From positions 1,488,001-1,552,000 of the forward strand of contig NZ_JAHOPB010000001.1 of NCBI RefSeq assembly GCF_019039055.1: 64,000 nt of DNA, read 5' to 3'. The position numbers and the translations under genes were made by a program. This document shows positions 18,533-27,368 of the stretch, one piece after another. Numbering within the stretch: the first letter of the stretch is position 1; each line of letters begins with the position of its first letter. The notes below the pieces were generated by a model, which saw only the letters and a list, made by a program, of their open reading frames with translations, did no database searches and was not told the origin of the DNA. This stretch comes from Reyranella humidisoli (GTDB lineage Bacteria > Pseudomonadota > Alphaproteobacteria > Reyranellales > Reyranellaceae).

Positions 18533-19258
18533 ATGCCCGAACATACCCTGAAGCGGTTCGACGAGGAGCTGGAGCGGCTGAGCGCCACGATCAGCGAGAT
18601 GGGCGGCCTGGCGGAAAGCCAGCTCGCACGGTCGCTGGCGGCCCTGCGCGAACGCGATACCGAGGCGGCCGAGAAGGTGATTGTCGACGATGCCCGCGTC
18701 GACGCGCTCGACGAGGCGGTCCAGGAGCAGACCGTGCGTCTGCTGGCACTGCGTCAGCCGATGGCGGTCGACCTGCGCGTCATCCTGTCGTCGATCAAGA
18801 TCGCGGCGGCGCTCGAGCGCATCGCCGACTATGCCAAGAACACCGCCAAGCGCAGCATCGTGCTCAGCCAGACGACGCCGCCGGCTGCGGCGGTGACCGG
18901 CATCGAGCGGCTCGGCCGGCTGGTGCGCGCCGCACTCAAGGACGTGCTCGATGCGTTCGCGCACGGCGACGTGGCCAAGGCCCGTGACGTGTGGGAACGC
19001 GACGAGGAGATCGACCAGGTCTACACCGGCTTGTTCCGCGAGCTGCTGACTTACATGATGGAGGATCCGCGCACGATCACCGCCTGCACGCACCTCATGT
19101 TCATGGCCAAGAACATCGAGCGCGCCGGCGACCATGTCACCAACATCGCCGAACTGGTGAGCTTCCGCTCCACCGGCCATGGGTTCGACGAGGCCCGGCC
19201 GAAGGGAAGTGCTGCGATCTACGCTACGCCGGACGCCCCGGCGGGGACCGCGCCGTGA
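18533..19258 (+). CDS. phoU: Phosphate signalling protein PhoU
   Basis: A 241-residue helical protein with two PhoU repeats, each carrying the metal-site pattern: RVILSSIKIAAALERIADYAKN and THLMFMAKNIERAGDHVTN (cut here to their cores E-R-I-A-D-Y and E-R-A-G-D-H). It links PstSCAB to PhoR and keeps the kinase off when phosphate is plentiful. ATG 18533 has an AAGGGA site. The region after residue 215 is a short variable tail. Confidence 0.95.
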   Translation: MPEHTLKRFDEELERLSATISEMGGLAESQLARSLAALRERDTEAAEKVIVDDARVDALDEAVQEQTVRLLALRQPMAVDLRVILSSIKIAAALERIADYAKNTAKRSIVLSQTTPPAAAVTGIERLGRLVRAALKDVLDAFAHGDVAKARDVWERDEEIDQVYTGLFRELLTYMMEDPRTITACTHLMFMAKNIERAGDHVTNIAELVSFRSTGHGFDEARPKGSAAIYATPDAPAGTAP

Positions 19259-19260
19259 GC

Positions 19261-19998
19261 ATGACCGCCACCAGCCCCTCGCGCCGCGACGCGCAAACCT
19301 CGTCGATGAAGCCGCACGTGCTCATCGTCGAGGACGAGACGGCCCTAGTCGAGCTGCTGCGCTATAATCTCGAACAATCTGGCTTCAAGGTCGCCGTCGC
19401 CTACGATGGCGAAGAAGCGCTGCGCTCCGTCCAGGAGGACGTGCCCGATCTCATCCTGCTCGACTGGATGCTGCCGCTGATGTCGGGCATCGAGGTCTGC
19501 CGCCAGCTGCGCCGCCAGACGGCGACCGCCAACGTGCCGATCATCATGCTGACGGCGCGCGGGGAGGAAGGCGATCGCGTGCGCGGCCTCGACGCCGGCG
19601 CCGACGACTACGTTCCGAAGCCCTTCTCGCCCACCGAGCTGGTGGCGCGCATCCGCGCCGTGCTGCGGCGCATCCGCCCGGCGCTGGCCGACGAGGCGCT
19701 GTCCTATGCCGACATCGTCATGGACCTGGTGGCGCACCGCGTCACGCGCGGCGGCAAGCCGCTGCATCTGGGGCCGACCGAGTTCCGCCTGCTGCGCCAT
19801 TTCATGGAGCATCCGGGCCGCGTCTTCTCGCGCGAGCAGCTGCTCGATTCGGTGTGGGGCAAGGACGTCTATGTCGAGGCGCGCACCGTCGACGTCCACA
19901 TCCGACGCCTGCGCATCGCGCTCAACGGCGAGAGCCATGCCGATGTGATCCGTACCGTCCGCGCCGCGGGCTATGCGCTGGACTCCACGCCGGGCTGA
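19261..19998 (+). CDS. phoB: Phosphate regulon response regulator PhoB
   Basis: A 245-residue OmpR-type regulator. The receiver domain has the acidic pair E24/D25, phospho-acceptor D68 in LILLDWMLP and the KPF lysine; the winged-helix domain ends with RTVDVHIRRLR and VIRTVRAAGYAL, matching PhoB. Start is ATG 19261 or GTG 19255, the latter overlapping the phoU stop; the conserved part starts at MKPHVLIVEDE near residue 16. It should bind the Pho boxes at 3835 and 14594. The kinase gene phoR is at 1315. Confidence 0.94.
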   Translation: MTATSPSRRDAQTSSMKPHVLIVEDETALVELLRYNLEQSGFKVAVAYDGEEALRSVQEDVPDLILLDWMLPLMSGIEVCRQLRRQTATANVPIIMLTARGEEGDRVRGLDAGADDYVPKPFSPTELVARIRAVLRRIRPALADEALSYADIVMDLVAHRVTRGGKPLHLGPTEFRLLRHFMEHPGRVFSREQLLDSVWGKDVYVEARTVDVHIRRLRIALNGESHADVIRTVRAAGYALDSTPG

Positions 19999-20060
19999 CG
20001 CGCCCGGTTTTCCACACGGTCCTTAACGGTTCTGTAGCGTCCGGCGCCTAGACAGGGTCT

Positions 20061-20104
20061 GCCCGTTCCGCGCCGGCAACCCCACGCCCCGCATCGGAAC
20101 GGGC
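20061..20104. repeat. 10-bp inverted repeat after phoB
   Basis: GCCCGTTCCG (20061-20070) and its exact complement CGGAACGGGC (20095-20104) flank a 24-base spacer in the gap between phoB and its terminator. It may fold in the phoB 3' untranslated RNA. Purpose unknown. Confidence 0.5.
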
Positions 20105-20147
20105 CGGTCCCCCGGCTCGGCCACGATACCCGCAGCCGACTTACTCA

Positions 20148-20182
20148 CCCCTTCTTCCGTCAGGAAGGAGGGGTTTCTTTTT
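20148..20182 (+). terminator. Rho-independent terminator of the pst-phoU-phoB operon
   Basis: An 11-bp stem (CCCCTTCTTCC at 20148-20158 with GGAAGGAGGGG at 20163-20173, one G-T pair) with loop GTCA is followed by TTTCTTTTT. The T tract suits plus-strand transcripts. The stop codon and last codons of the opposing permease gene lie inside this hairpin. Confidence 0.85.
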
Positions 20183-21551
20183 CAAAGTGGCGGCGGACGA
20201 TCAACGCCAGCACCAGCGCCGGCAGGCCGAGCAGGGCGGTGTAGACGAAGAAGATCGCGTAACCGCCGAACTTATGGGTGGCCGAGAACTCTTCCTGGAG
20301 TTTGTCGACGACCCAGCCCGAGGAGCCGCCCAGCAGCTTGCCGGGCAGGGTCATGATCGAGGTGAACAGCGCGTACTGTGTCGCCGTGTAGGCCGTGTTG
20401 GTGAGGCCCGACAGGAAGGCGATGAAGATCGAGCCGGACATGCCGCCCACCAGGTTGTCGATGCTGATGGCGACGGTGAGGATCATCAGGTCCGGCTGGC
20501 CGACCCAGGCGAGCCACGAGAAGGTGAGGTTGCTCGCCGCGATCAGGAAAACCGCCGGCGCCAGCAGGCGCGCCGCGCCGACGCGGAAGACCAGGGCGCC
20601 GCCCAGCAGCGCGCCCAGGATCGTCATGACGAACCCGTAGATCTTGGAGACGTCGGCGATCTGGTCCTTGGTGAATCCCATGTCGATGTAGAACGGGTTC
20701 GCCATCACGCCCATGGCGATGTCCGACAGCCGGAACAGGCCGATGAACAGCAGCAGCAGCAGGGCCATCCAGCCGTAACGCGCGAAGAAGTCGACGAACG
20801 GGCAGACGATGGCGCCGTAGACGAAGATCAGCGCCTTGCGCGACCAGTCCGGCATCGATCCGAGACCGGCGGCGAAGGAGGCGACCTTGCCTTCGAGTTC
20901 GGTCGTGCCGGTGGATGCGCGCCGTTCGGGTTCCGAGATCAGGAGGGTCGTCGCAATGCCGACGAGCCCGAGCGCTGCCATGGTCTGGTAAGCGGCGGTC
21001 CACGAGACGAACTGCGCCACATAGAGCGCGCCTGCGCCGGCGGCGAGAACGGCGATGCGATAACCCAGCTGGTAGGTCGCGGCCGTCGCGCCCTGCAGGC
21101 TGGCATCCGTCGACTCGATACGGAGGGCGTCGAGGGCGATATCCTGCGTCGCGGATGAAAAAGCGACGACCAGCGCGAACACGACCATCCACCACAGGTC
21201 GGTGCGCGGGTCGCAGAAGGCCATGGCGAGCAGGCCGCCGGCGATGCCGGTCTGGGCCAGCAGCATCCAGGAGCGGCGTCGACCGAGCCATCGCGTGAGC
21301 AGCGGCAGCGGCACGCGATCGACGACTGGCGACCAGACGAACTTGAAGGAGTAGGTGATGCCGATCCAGCTGATGAAGCCGATCGCGGTACGGCTGATGC
21401 CGTACTCGCGCAGCCACGCCGATAGCGTCGAGAAGACCAGCAGGAACGGCAGCCCGGCCGAAAAGCCGAGGAACAGGAACTGGACGACGCGCGGATGGCG
21501 GTAGGTCGCCAGCGACTCGCGCCAGCCGCGCGCCTGCGCGTCTGAGTTCAT
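20160..21551 (-). CDS. AmpG-like major facilitator permease
   Basis: A 463-residue membrane protein with about 12-14 helices. The early segments GLPFLLVFSTLSAWLRE and TYSFKFVWSPVVDR and the later SATQDIALDAL are typical of AmpG, which brings muropeptides (GlcNAc-anhydroMurNAc peptides) into the cytosol for wall recycling. Wider AmpG-type permeases of unknown substrate share these motifs, so the substrate is likely but not certain. Its 3' end is convergent with phoB and enters the phoB terminator. Confidence 0.82.
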   Translation of the reverse strand: MNSDAQARGWRESLATYRHPRVVQFLFLGFSAGLPFLLVFSTLSAWLREYGISRTAIGFISWIGITYSFKFVWSPVVDRVPLPLLTRWLGRRRSWMLLAQTGIAGGLLAMAFCDPRTDLWWMVVFALVVAFSSATQDIALDALRIESTDASLQGATAATYQLGYRIAVLAAGAGALYVAQFVSWTAAYQTMAALGLVGIATTLLISEPERRASTGTTELEGKVASFAAGLGSMPDWSRKALIFVYGAIVCPFVDFFARYGWMALLLLLFIGLFRLSDIAMGVMANPFYIDMGFTKDQIADVSKIYGFVMTILGALLGGALVFRVGAARLLAPAVFLIAASNLTFSWLAWVGQPDLMILTVAISIDNLVGGMSGSIFIAFLSGLTNTAYTATQYALFTSIMTLPGKLLGGSSGWVVDKLQEEFSATHKFGGYAIFFVYTALLGLPALVLALIVRRHFEKETPPS

Positions 21552-21600
21552 GCCTCCCTCCGACCGTTGGCCATCACAGCTGACAACGGGAGAGGAAGAG

Positions 21601-21699
21601 AAGGATCCCTCGCTTCGCTCGGGATGACACTTTTGGTCGAACTTGCACGAGGCGCCGATGCCGAAAACAGTGTCATCCCGAGCGAAGTGAGGGATCCTT
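21601..21699. repeat. 31-bp inverted repeat, dispersed-repeat type
   Basis: Arms at 21601-21631 and 21669-21699 match in 30 of 31 positions as reverse complements with a 37-base spacer. The core reads GTCATCCCGAGCGAAG then a BamHI-like GGATCC. This gap between two minus-strand genes carries nothing else. The look is that of a REP-type palindromic element found in many copies in some genomes; only one copy is seen here. Confidence 0.7.
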
Positions 21700-21755
21700 G
21701 AGTCATGTGCATCGCCCTATGTAGATTCGGGGAGGTGCCCGCAGGACGGTTTGGC

Positions 21756-22733
21756 TCAAAGCAGGCCCTTGAGCGCCTGCTCGGGACGCGCGCCGACATG
21801 GGAGATGACCTCGGCGGCGGCGATGCCGCCCAGCCGCGCGCATTCGGCGAGCGGCTTGCCGTGCGTGAAGCCGAACAGGAAACCCGCGGCGTAGAGGTCG
21901 CCGGCGCCGGTCGTGTCGACGACCTTCGAAACCGGTGCGGCCGGGACTTCGTAGGTCTCGCTGCCCTTAATCACGACCGAGCCCTTCTCGCTGCGCGTGA
22001 GGGCGGCGATTTTCGCCTCCTTGCGCGCTTCAGCGAGCGCTTCCTCGAAGGTCTCGACCTCGTAGAGTGCTTTGATCTCGGCTTCGTTGCCGAACAGGAT
22101 ATCGACCTTGTTGCGGACCAGGTCGCGGAACTCCTCGCGGTAGCGATGGACGCAGAAGGAATCCGAGAGCGTGATCGAGACCTTGCGGCCGGCGGCGCGC
22201 GCGGCGTCGAAGGCCTTGAGCACGGCCTGCTTGGCGGCCGGTGCATCCCACAGATAACCCTCGACATAGGTGACCTGCGCCGAGGCCACCAGCTTGGCGT
22301 CGATGTCGACGGGGCCGAGGCCCGTGCAGGCGCCGAGATAGGTGTTCATCGTGCGCTGCGCGTCGGGTGTCACCAGGATCAGGCAGCGCGCCGTCGCGGG
22401 GCCTTCGGTCGCCGCCGGAGTCGCAAAGGATACGCCGGTCGCCTTGAGGTCGTGGCCGAACACCTTGCCGAGCTGGTCGTTGCGCACCTTGCCGATATAG
22501 GCGCCCTTGCCGCCGAACGAGGCGATGCCGGCCATCGTGTTGCCGCAGGAGCCGCCGGACATTTCGATGCCGGGACCCATCCCGTCATAGAGCTGCTCGG
22601 CGCGCGCTTCGTCGATCAGCATCATGCTGCCCTTCACCAGCCCGTGCTGGCCGAGAAAGGCTTCGTCGGAACGAGAGATGACGTCGACGATGGCGTTGCC
22701 GATTCCCAGCACGTCGAAGGGGGCGGATGTCAT
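21756..22733 (-). CDS. PfkB-family carbohydrate kinase, adenosine kinase-like
   Basis: A 325-residue kinase of the ribokinase/PfkB family. It carries the GxGN start (LGIGNAIVDV), the GGSCGNTMAG sugar-contacting segment, and the C-terminal DTTGAGDLYAAGF signature with the catalytic aspartate. Alphaproteobacterial relatives of this length are annotated as adenosine kinase; the nucleoside is not proven. ATG 22733 has a GGAGA site, and the frame upstream belongs to shadow. Confidence 0.85.
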   Translation of the reverse strand: MTSAPFDVLGIGNAIVDVISRSDEAFLGQHGLVKGSMMLIDEARAEQLYDGMGPGIEMSGGSCGNTMAGIASFGGKGAYIGKVRNDQLGKVFGHDLKATGVSFATPAATEGPATARCLILVTPDAQRTMNTYLGACTGLGPVDIDAKLVASAQVTYVEGYLWDAPAAKQAVLKAFDAARAAGRKVSITLSDSFCVHRYREEFRDLVRNKVDILFGNEAEIKALYEVETFEEALAEARKEAKIAALTRSEKGSVVIKGSETYEVPAAPVSKVVDTTGAGDLYAAGFLFGFTHGKPLAECARLGGIAAAEVISHVGARPEQALKGLL

Positions 22734-22749
22734 GAAGTCTCCTACAGCG

Positions 22750-23139
22750 TCAAAGCGATACCAGGTGCATGCCCGGCTTGGTTTCTTCCAGCAAGGTGAC
22801 GAGGCCGGCCACCGCGAACGGTATGTCGGCCCGCAGGCTCGCACGATCGATGTCGAGCGATCGCAGGCCCATTTCGCACACGATGAGCCGCGCGCCAAGC
22901 TCGACACAGGCCTGCAGCAGCGTCTCGAAGTCGCCGACGCCGCGCGCGCGGTTGGCGGCGTCGCGATCCCAGTCCTGGAGCGCCGGCGGCGAGCCCTGCA
23001 GGGCACGGATGCCGCCCATGGTGAAGAACAGCACCGCCGGCTTGTTCACGGCCAGCGCGGCGGCCGCGAGGGCGAGGCCGTAATGGACGCTCTCGTAATC
23101 GTCGGAACGCAGGATGACCGAGACGCCGTCGTCGCTCAC
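22750..23139 (-). CDS. DsrE-family protein
   Basis: A 129-residue protein with the DsrE/peroxiredoxin-like fold pattern: a strand, SVHYGLALAAAALA helix, VLFFTMGGIRAL strand-loop, then ELGARLIVCEMGL with a cysteine at the usual strand end. DsrE proteins move sulfur between partners or act as related small thiol proteins. GTG 23139 overlaps the stop of the MoeB/ThiF-like gene by 4 bases, so the two are coupled, which hints at a shared sulfur-handling role. Confidence 0.78.
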   Translation of the reverse strand: MSDDGVSVILRSDDYESVHYGLALAAAALAVNKPAVLFFTMGGIRALQGSPPALQDWDRDAANRARGVGDFETLLQACVELGARLIVCEMGLRSLDIDRASLRADIPFAVAGLVTLLEETKPGMHLVSL

Positions 23140-23924
23140 CGGGATGCCCCCGCCGCGGCGCCACAGGTCGGACAATCGGCGCGCTTGGTGACGGAAAGCG
23201 TCTCGAAGGAGGCGTTGAGCGCGTCGTAGAGCAGGAGCGAACCCGAGAGCGAGCGGCCGACGCCCAGGATTTCCTTCACCACTTCCGTGGCCTGCAGGGT
23301 TCCCAGGGTCCCGGCCAGCGCGCCCAGCACGCCGGCCTGCGCGCAGCTCGGGACGGACTCTTCCGAGGGCGCCGCGGGAAAGAGGCAGCGCAGGCAGGGA
23401 TGGCCGGCGCCCTGCCATGCCTTGTAGGTCGAGATCTGCCCGTCGAAGCGCAGGATCGCCGCCGAGACCAGCGTCTTCCTGAGCCTGAAGCAGACGTCGT
23501 TCAGCAGGTAGCGCGTGGCGAAGTTGTCGCTGCCGTCGGCCACGAGATCGTAGCCCGCGATGATGCGCTGGGCATTGTCGGCGGTAAGGCGCTCGTCATG
23601 GGGCTGCACCTGCACCTCGGGGTTGATCTCCGCGAGGGCGCGGCGCGCGCTCTCGACCTTGGAGATTCCCACGTCGGACGTGCGGTGAATCACCTGGCGC
23701 TGCAGGTTCGAGAGGTCGACCGTGTCGTGGTCGATCACACCCAGCGTGCCGATACCGGCCGCGGCCAGATACTGCAGGAGGGGTGCGCCGAGGCCGCCGG
23801 CGCCGACCACCAGGACTTTCGCCGCGACGAGCTTCGACTGGCCGACGCCGCCGATCTCCGCCAGCACGATATGTCGCGCGTAGCGGCGGATCTGCGTTTC
23901 CGACAGGGCAGGTAGCGACGTCAT
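23136..23924 (-). CDS. moeB: MoeB/ThiF-family sulfur-carrier adenylyltransferase
   Basis: A 262-residue E1-like enzyme that adenylates the C-terminal glycine of small sulfur carriers (MoaD or ThiS). It has the nucleotide loop GAGGLGAPLLQ (41-51), the NLQRQVIH segment, D-x-x-D near VADGSDNFATRY, and two CxxC pairs (CLRC and CPTC) for zinc. No rhodanese domain is attached. Start ATG 23924 is chosen at the beginning of homology. No carrier gene is nearby, so MoaD versus ThiS as substrate is open. Confidence 0.88.
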   Translation of the reverse strand: MTSLPALSETQIRRYARHIVLAEIGGVGQSKLVAAKVLVVGAGGLGAPLLQYLAAAGIGTLGVIDHDTVDLSNLQRQVIHRTSDVGISKVESARRALAEINPEVQVQPHDERLTADNAQRIIAGYDLVADGSDNFATRYLLNDVCFRLRKTLVSAAILRFDGQISTYKAWQGAGHPCLRCLFPAAPSEESVPSCAQAGVLGALAGTLGTLQATEVVKEILGVGRSLSGSLLLYDALNASFETLSVTKRADCPTCGAAAGASR

Positions 23925-23955
23925 GGTCCGCTTATAGCATGGGACCCGGTGCCCA

Positions 23956-25191
23956 ATGCCTGTATCAGCGAGCCCGATGACCTCCACCCCGAGCCCGATC
24001 CGCCCGTCGCTCACGCCGGCGCTTCTCATCCTGCTCGCGCTGCTGTCGTCGTTCACGCCGCTGTCGATCGACATGTACCTGCCGGCGCTGCCGGTGATCG
24101 CCGTCGACCTGCGCGGCACCGCGGGCGACATCCAGCTCACTTTGTCGGCCTTCATGATCGCCTTCGGGCTGGGGCAGGTCTTCTACGGGCCGGCGGGCGA
24201 CCGGTTCGGCCGGCGTCCGGTCATCCTGCTCGGACTGGCGGTCTATGTCGTGACCAGCGTCGGCTGCGCCTTCTCCGCCGAGGCCGCGCACCTTATCGGC
24301 CTGCGCCTGCTGCAGGGGCTGGCGGCCTGTGGCGGTGTCGTGCTGGCGCGCACGATGGTGCGCGATCTTGCCGAGAAGGATCAGGCGGCGCGGGCCATGT
24401 CGCTGATGATGGCCTGCACCTCGATCGCGCCGATGCTGGCGCCGCTGATCGGCGGCCAGATCCTGTGGTTCCTCGGCTGGCGGGCGATCTTCTGGGTACT
24501 GGCCGGCATCGGACTGCTGGCCCTCGTCCTGGCCTATATCCGCCTGCCTGAGACGCTGCGACCGGAGTATCGCCAGCCGCTCGTCGTGTCCTCGATCCTG
24601 AAGCGCTTCGGCGAGCTGTTCCGGCATCGCGCCTTCATGGGCTACGCCTTCACCAGCTCGTTCATGTTCGCCGCGCTGCTGTCGTTCCTCTCGGGCTCGC
24701 CCTTCGTCTTCATCGAGCGCTACGGCATCGCGCCGCGCGCCTATGGTTTCGTCTTCGGAGGGATGGTCGTCTTCATGACCGTGGGCAGCCTCCTGAACGC
24801 GAAGTTCGCGCCGGTGTTCGGCGCCGGCAAGATCCTGCGCCACGCCGTGTGGGTCCCGGCGATCACCGGGCCGATGGCGATGGTGCTGGGCTGGATCGAG
24901 GCCCGCTACGGCACGATCGGCATCTGGCCGTTCTTCCTCTGCTTCGCGCCGCAGATCGCGACCATCAGCCTGATCGGCCCCAACTCGATGGCGATGGCGC
25001 TGCAGCGCTATCCGCACATGGCGGGTACGGCCTCGTCATTGATGGGCGTCATGCAGTTCGGCCTGGGCGCGGCGTTCGGCGCCGTGGTCGGCCAGACTTT
25101 CGACGGCACCATCGCGCCGATGACAACGGCGATGGGCATCGCCGGCATCCTCTGCCTGATCTCGCACCGCGCGCTGGTGCGGCGCGGTTAA
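23956..25191 (+). CDS. Bcr/CflA-type multidrug efflux MFS transporter
   Basis: A 411-residue permease with 12 helices. The N-terminal PLSIDMYLPALPVI segment, the loop-2 motif GPAGDRFGRRPVIL and the helix-5 region ARTMVRDLAEKDQAARAMS (shortened) are hallmarks of the drug:proton antiporters related to Bcr. Two starts are in frame, ATG 23956 and ATG 23977. Its stop overlaps the WD40 gene stop by 4 bases on the other strand. Confidence 0.9.
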   Translation: MPVSASPMTSTPSPIRPSLTPALLILLALLSSFTPLSIDMYLPALPVIAVDLRGTAGDIQLTLSAFMIAFGLGQVFYGPAGDRFGRRPVILLGLAVYVVTSVGCAFSAEAAHLIGLRLLQGLAACGGVVLARTMVRDLAEKDQAARAMSLMMACTSIAPMLAPLIGGQILWFLGWRAIFWVLAGIGLLALVLAYIRLPETLRPEYRQPLVVSSILKRFGELFRHRAFMGYAFTSSFMFAALLSFLSGSPFVFIERYGIAPRAYGFVFGGMVVFMTVGSLLNAKFAPVFGAGKILRHAVWVPAITGPMAMVLGWIEARYGTIGIWPFFLCFAPQIATISLIGPNSMAMALQRYPHMAGTASSLMGVMQFGLGAAFGAVVGQTFDGTIAPMTTAMGIAGILCLISHRALVRRG

Positions 25192-26231
25192 CGCCGCAGG
25201 TCGATCGTCAGCAGGTCGCCGCGGTCGTTGCCGACGGCCAGCCTGAAGCCGTCGGGCGACCAGGCGAGGCAGGTGATGGCCGCGCCGTCGGCCATCTTCA
25301 GCACCACCGAGCGCCTGGTGCGGATGTCGCCGAGCTGCAGCTCGCCGGAATCGTATCCGCCGGCCACGAACTCGGCGGTGGGATGGGCCGCGACCACGGT
25401 CATCAGGCCCGCGCCCTCGTCGCCGAACTGCAATGGCGGCTTGCCCTCGGGGCCCTTGCCGGAGAACGGCCAGGCCGTGAAGACCGGCTGCGAGGAGGTG
25501 TAGAGGAAGCGCGCGTCGGCGGTCCACGACAGCGACTTCACCTTGGCGGGATAGCCCTGCATGCGCATGTCGGTGGCCTGCGCCACGCGCCAGACATGGA
25601 TGTCGTTTTCCTGCGTGCCGGTGGCGATGAACTTGCCGTCGGTGCTCCAGCGCAACGCCACGTGGCTGCCCTGCCAGGCGAAGCGGCGCGGCGGCAGGAC
25701 GACTTCCTTGCTCAGGCTCCAGACGGTGATGCCGCCGTAATGCGCGCAGGCGACACGGCTGCCGTCCTTGCTGAAGTCGAGGCCGGCCACCGTGCTCGGA
25801 TGCGGCCCGAACTCGCGGACCTCGCCGTCGCGGAACAGGAACATGCTCTTGCCCGCCGACGCGGCGACCGCGCCCGTCTTGTGGGCCACGAGATGCTCGA
25901 TCCACTTGCCCTTCTGCGCCAGTAGCTCCGTCGCCGTGCCGTCGGCGGCGAGGCGCAGCACCCGGCCATCGTCGCCGCCGCTGACGAAACCGTCGCCGGC
26001 CGGATCGCCGACCAGCGACAGCGCGACGCCCTTGTGCAGTGGGGCGGTCGCCTCGGGTGCGGCTTGCTTGATGTCGGCGGGAAGCAGGCGGACGCAGCCG
26101 TCGCCCAGGGCGAAGGCCACGGTCGAGCCGTCGCGATTGAAGGCACAGGCCGCGACGGGAGCGTCGGTCGCGACGGAGCGGGCCGGCGGGAGGGTCTGCT
26201 GCCAGGCCGGATTTGCGAGATCGATCTTCAC
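25188..26231 (-). CDS. WD40 repeat protein, partner of the COG0523 GTPase
   Basis: A 347-residue protein made of about seven WD-type beta repeats, seen as recurring DGSTVAFALGDG, DGRVLRL, DGSRVACAHYGG, DGKFIATGTQ and DGFRLAVGND units spaced 40-45 residues apart. There is no signal peptide, so it should be cytosolic and act as a binding platform. It begins 4 bases after the CobW-type gene, implying a shared operon and probably a shared metal-related task; function not known. Confidence 0.82.
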   Translation of the reverse strand: MKIDLANPAWQQTLPPARSVATDAPVAACAFNRDGSTVAFALGDGCVRLLPADIKQAAPEATAPLHKGVALSLVGDPAGDGFVSGGDDGRVLRLAADGTATELLAQKGKWIEHLVAHKTGAVAASAGKSMFLFRDGEVREFGPHPSTVAGLDFSKDGSRVACAHYGGITVWSLSKEVVLPPRRFAWQGSHVALRWSTDGKFIATGTQENDIHVWRVAQATDMRMQGYPAKVKSLSWTADARFLYTSSQPVFTAWPFSGKGPEGKPPLQFGDEGAGLMTVVAAHPTAEFVAGGYDSGELQLGDIRTRRSVVLKMADGAAITCLAWSPDGFRLAVGNDRGDLLTIDLRR

Positions 26232-26235
26232 GGTC

Positions 26236-27213
26236 TTACTTCAGGCACTCGTCGAAGCCGCGCTGCAGATTGTCGGCGTCTAGGTTCCGGCCGATGAAGA
26301 CCAGCTTGCTCGAACGCTTCTCGCCATCCTTCCACGGCGTGCCCCAGTCGCTGTCCATCATCATGTGGACGCCCTGGTAGACGTAGCGGCGCGGCGCACC
26401 GTCGATGGCGAGGATGCCCTTGCTGCGGAAAATGTCGCCGCCCTTGATCTGCAGCAGCGCGCCCATCCATTTCTGGAACTTGTCGGGATCGACCGGCCGG
26501 TCGGCGGTGATCGACAGGCTGCGGACCTCGTCCTCGTGCTTGTGATCGTGGCCGCTGTGCAGGAAGTCCGGCTCGAACTCGAGGATGCGGCCGAGATCGA
26601 ACGCGCCCTTGTCGAGGATGGCGTCGAGCTCGATCCGGCTCTTCTCGGTGCGATGGATGCGGGCGTAGCGGTTGATGCCGCGGATCCTGTCCTCGACCTT
26701 CTTGAGCTCGTCGGCGCTCACCAGGTCGGTCTTGTTGAGCAGGATCACGTCGGCGAAGGCCACCTGCTGCTCGGCCTCGCTGCCCTGTTCGAGCTGGCCG
26801 AAGAAGTGCTTGGCGTCAATCACGGTCACGATGGCGTCGAGCCTGGTGCGCGCCTTGACGTCGTCATCGGTGAAGAAGGTCTGCGCGACGGGGCCGGGAT
26901 CGGCCAGCCCGGTCGTCTCGACCAGGATGCCGTCGAACTTGTCCTTGCGCTTCATCAGGCCTTCGATGATGCGGATCAGGTCGCCGCGCACGGTGCAGCA
27001 GATGCAGCCGTTGTTCATCTCGAACACTTCCTCGTCGGCATTCACCACGAGGTCGTTGTCGATGCCCAGCTCGCCGAATTCGTTGACGATCACGGCGTAC
27101 TTCTTGCCGTGCTGCTCGCTCAGGATGCGGTTGAGCAGCGTGGTCTTGCCGGCGCCGAGATAGCCGGTGAGCACGGTGACGGGCACTTGCGCCGAAGTCT
27201 GTGGGCTGGCCAT
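26236..27213 (-). CDS. CobW/COG0523 family GTP-binding metallochaperone
   Basis: A 325-residue G3E GTPase. P-loop GYLGAGKTT (17-25), the metal motif GCICC (69-73), ETTGLADP switch and NKTDL guanine motif are all present; a histidine-rich HSGHDHKHEDE stretch sits before the C-terminal CobW_C domain. The CxCC motif marks metal handling, often zinc. The cobalamin branch is less likely as no cob genes are near. ATG 27213 has an AAGGA site. Confidence 0.9.
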   Translation of the reverse strand: MASPQTSAQVPVTVLTGYLGAGKTTLLNRILSEQHGKKYAVIVNEFGELGIDNDLVVNADEEVFEMNNGCICCTVRGDLIRIIEGLMKRKDKFDGILVETTGLADPGPVAQTFFTDDDVKARTRLDAIVTVIDAKHFFGQLEQGSEAEQQVAFADVILLNKTDLVSADELKKVEDRIRGINRYARIHRTEKSRIELDAILDKGAFDLGRILEFEPDFLHSGHDHKHEDEVRSLSITADRPVDPDKFQKWMGALLQIKGGDIFRSKGILAIDGAPRRYVYQGVHMMMDSDWGTPWKDGEKRSSKLVFIGRNLDADNLQRGFDECLK

Positions 27214-27285
27214 GGAGGGTCCTTGAAATTGGGTCCCTGAGATAGGGTGGGGCTTGCGAAGAGTCCAGTTGGCGGGGCCGGTTTG

Positions 27286-27314
27286 TTGACACGGCCAATT
27301 CGGTTCTCCTAAAC
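27286..27314 (+). promoter_or_regulatory. Possible sigma-70 promoter of the lipoprotein gene
   Basis: A perfect -35 TTGACA (27286-27291) and a weak -10 CTAAAC (27309-27314) are 17 bases apart, 55 bases before ATG 27369. The rest of the 155-base gap shows no other clear signal. Confidence 0.35.
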
Positions 27315-27368
27315 GTCCGATAGCAAGGCGCATCTGAAAATCGCGCCGGAGATGTTTTGGGGGAAGTG

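Noticed and set aside
27214..27368. Zur-type operator for the COG0523 gene
   Set aside because: No inverted repeat resembling the known site was found in the gap.
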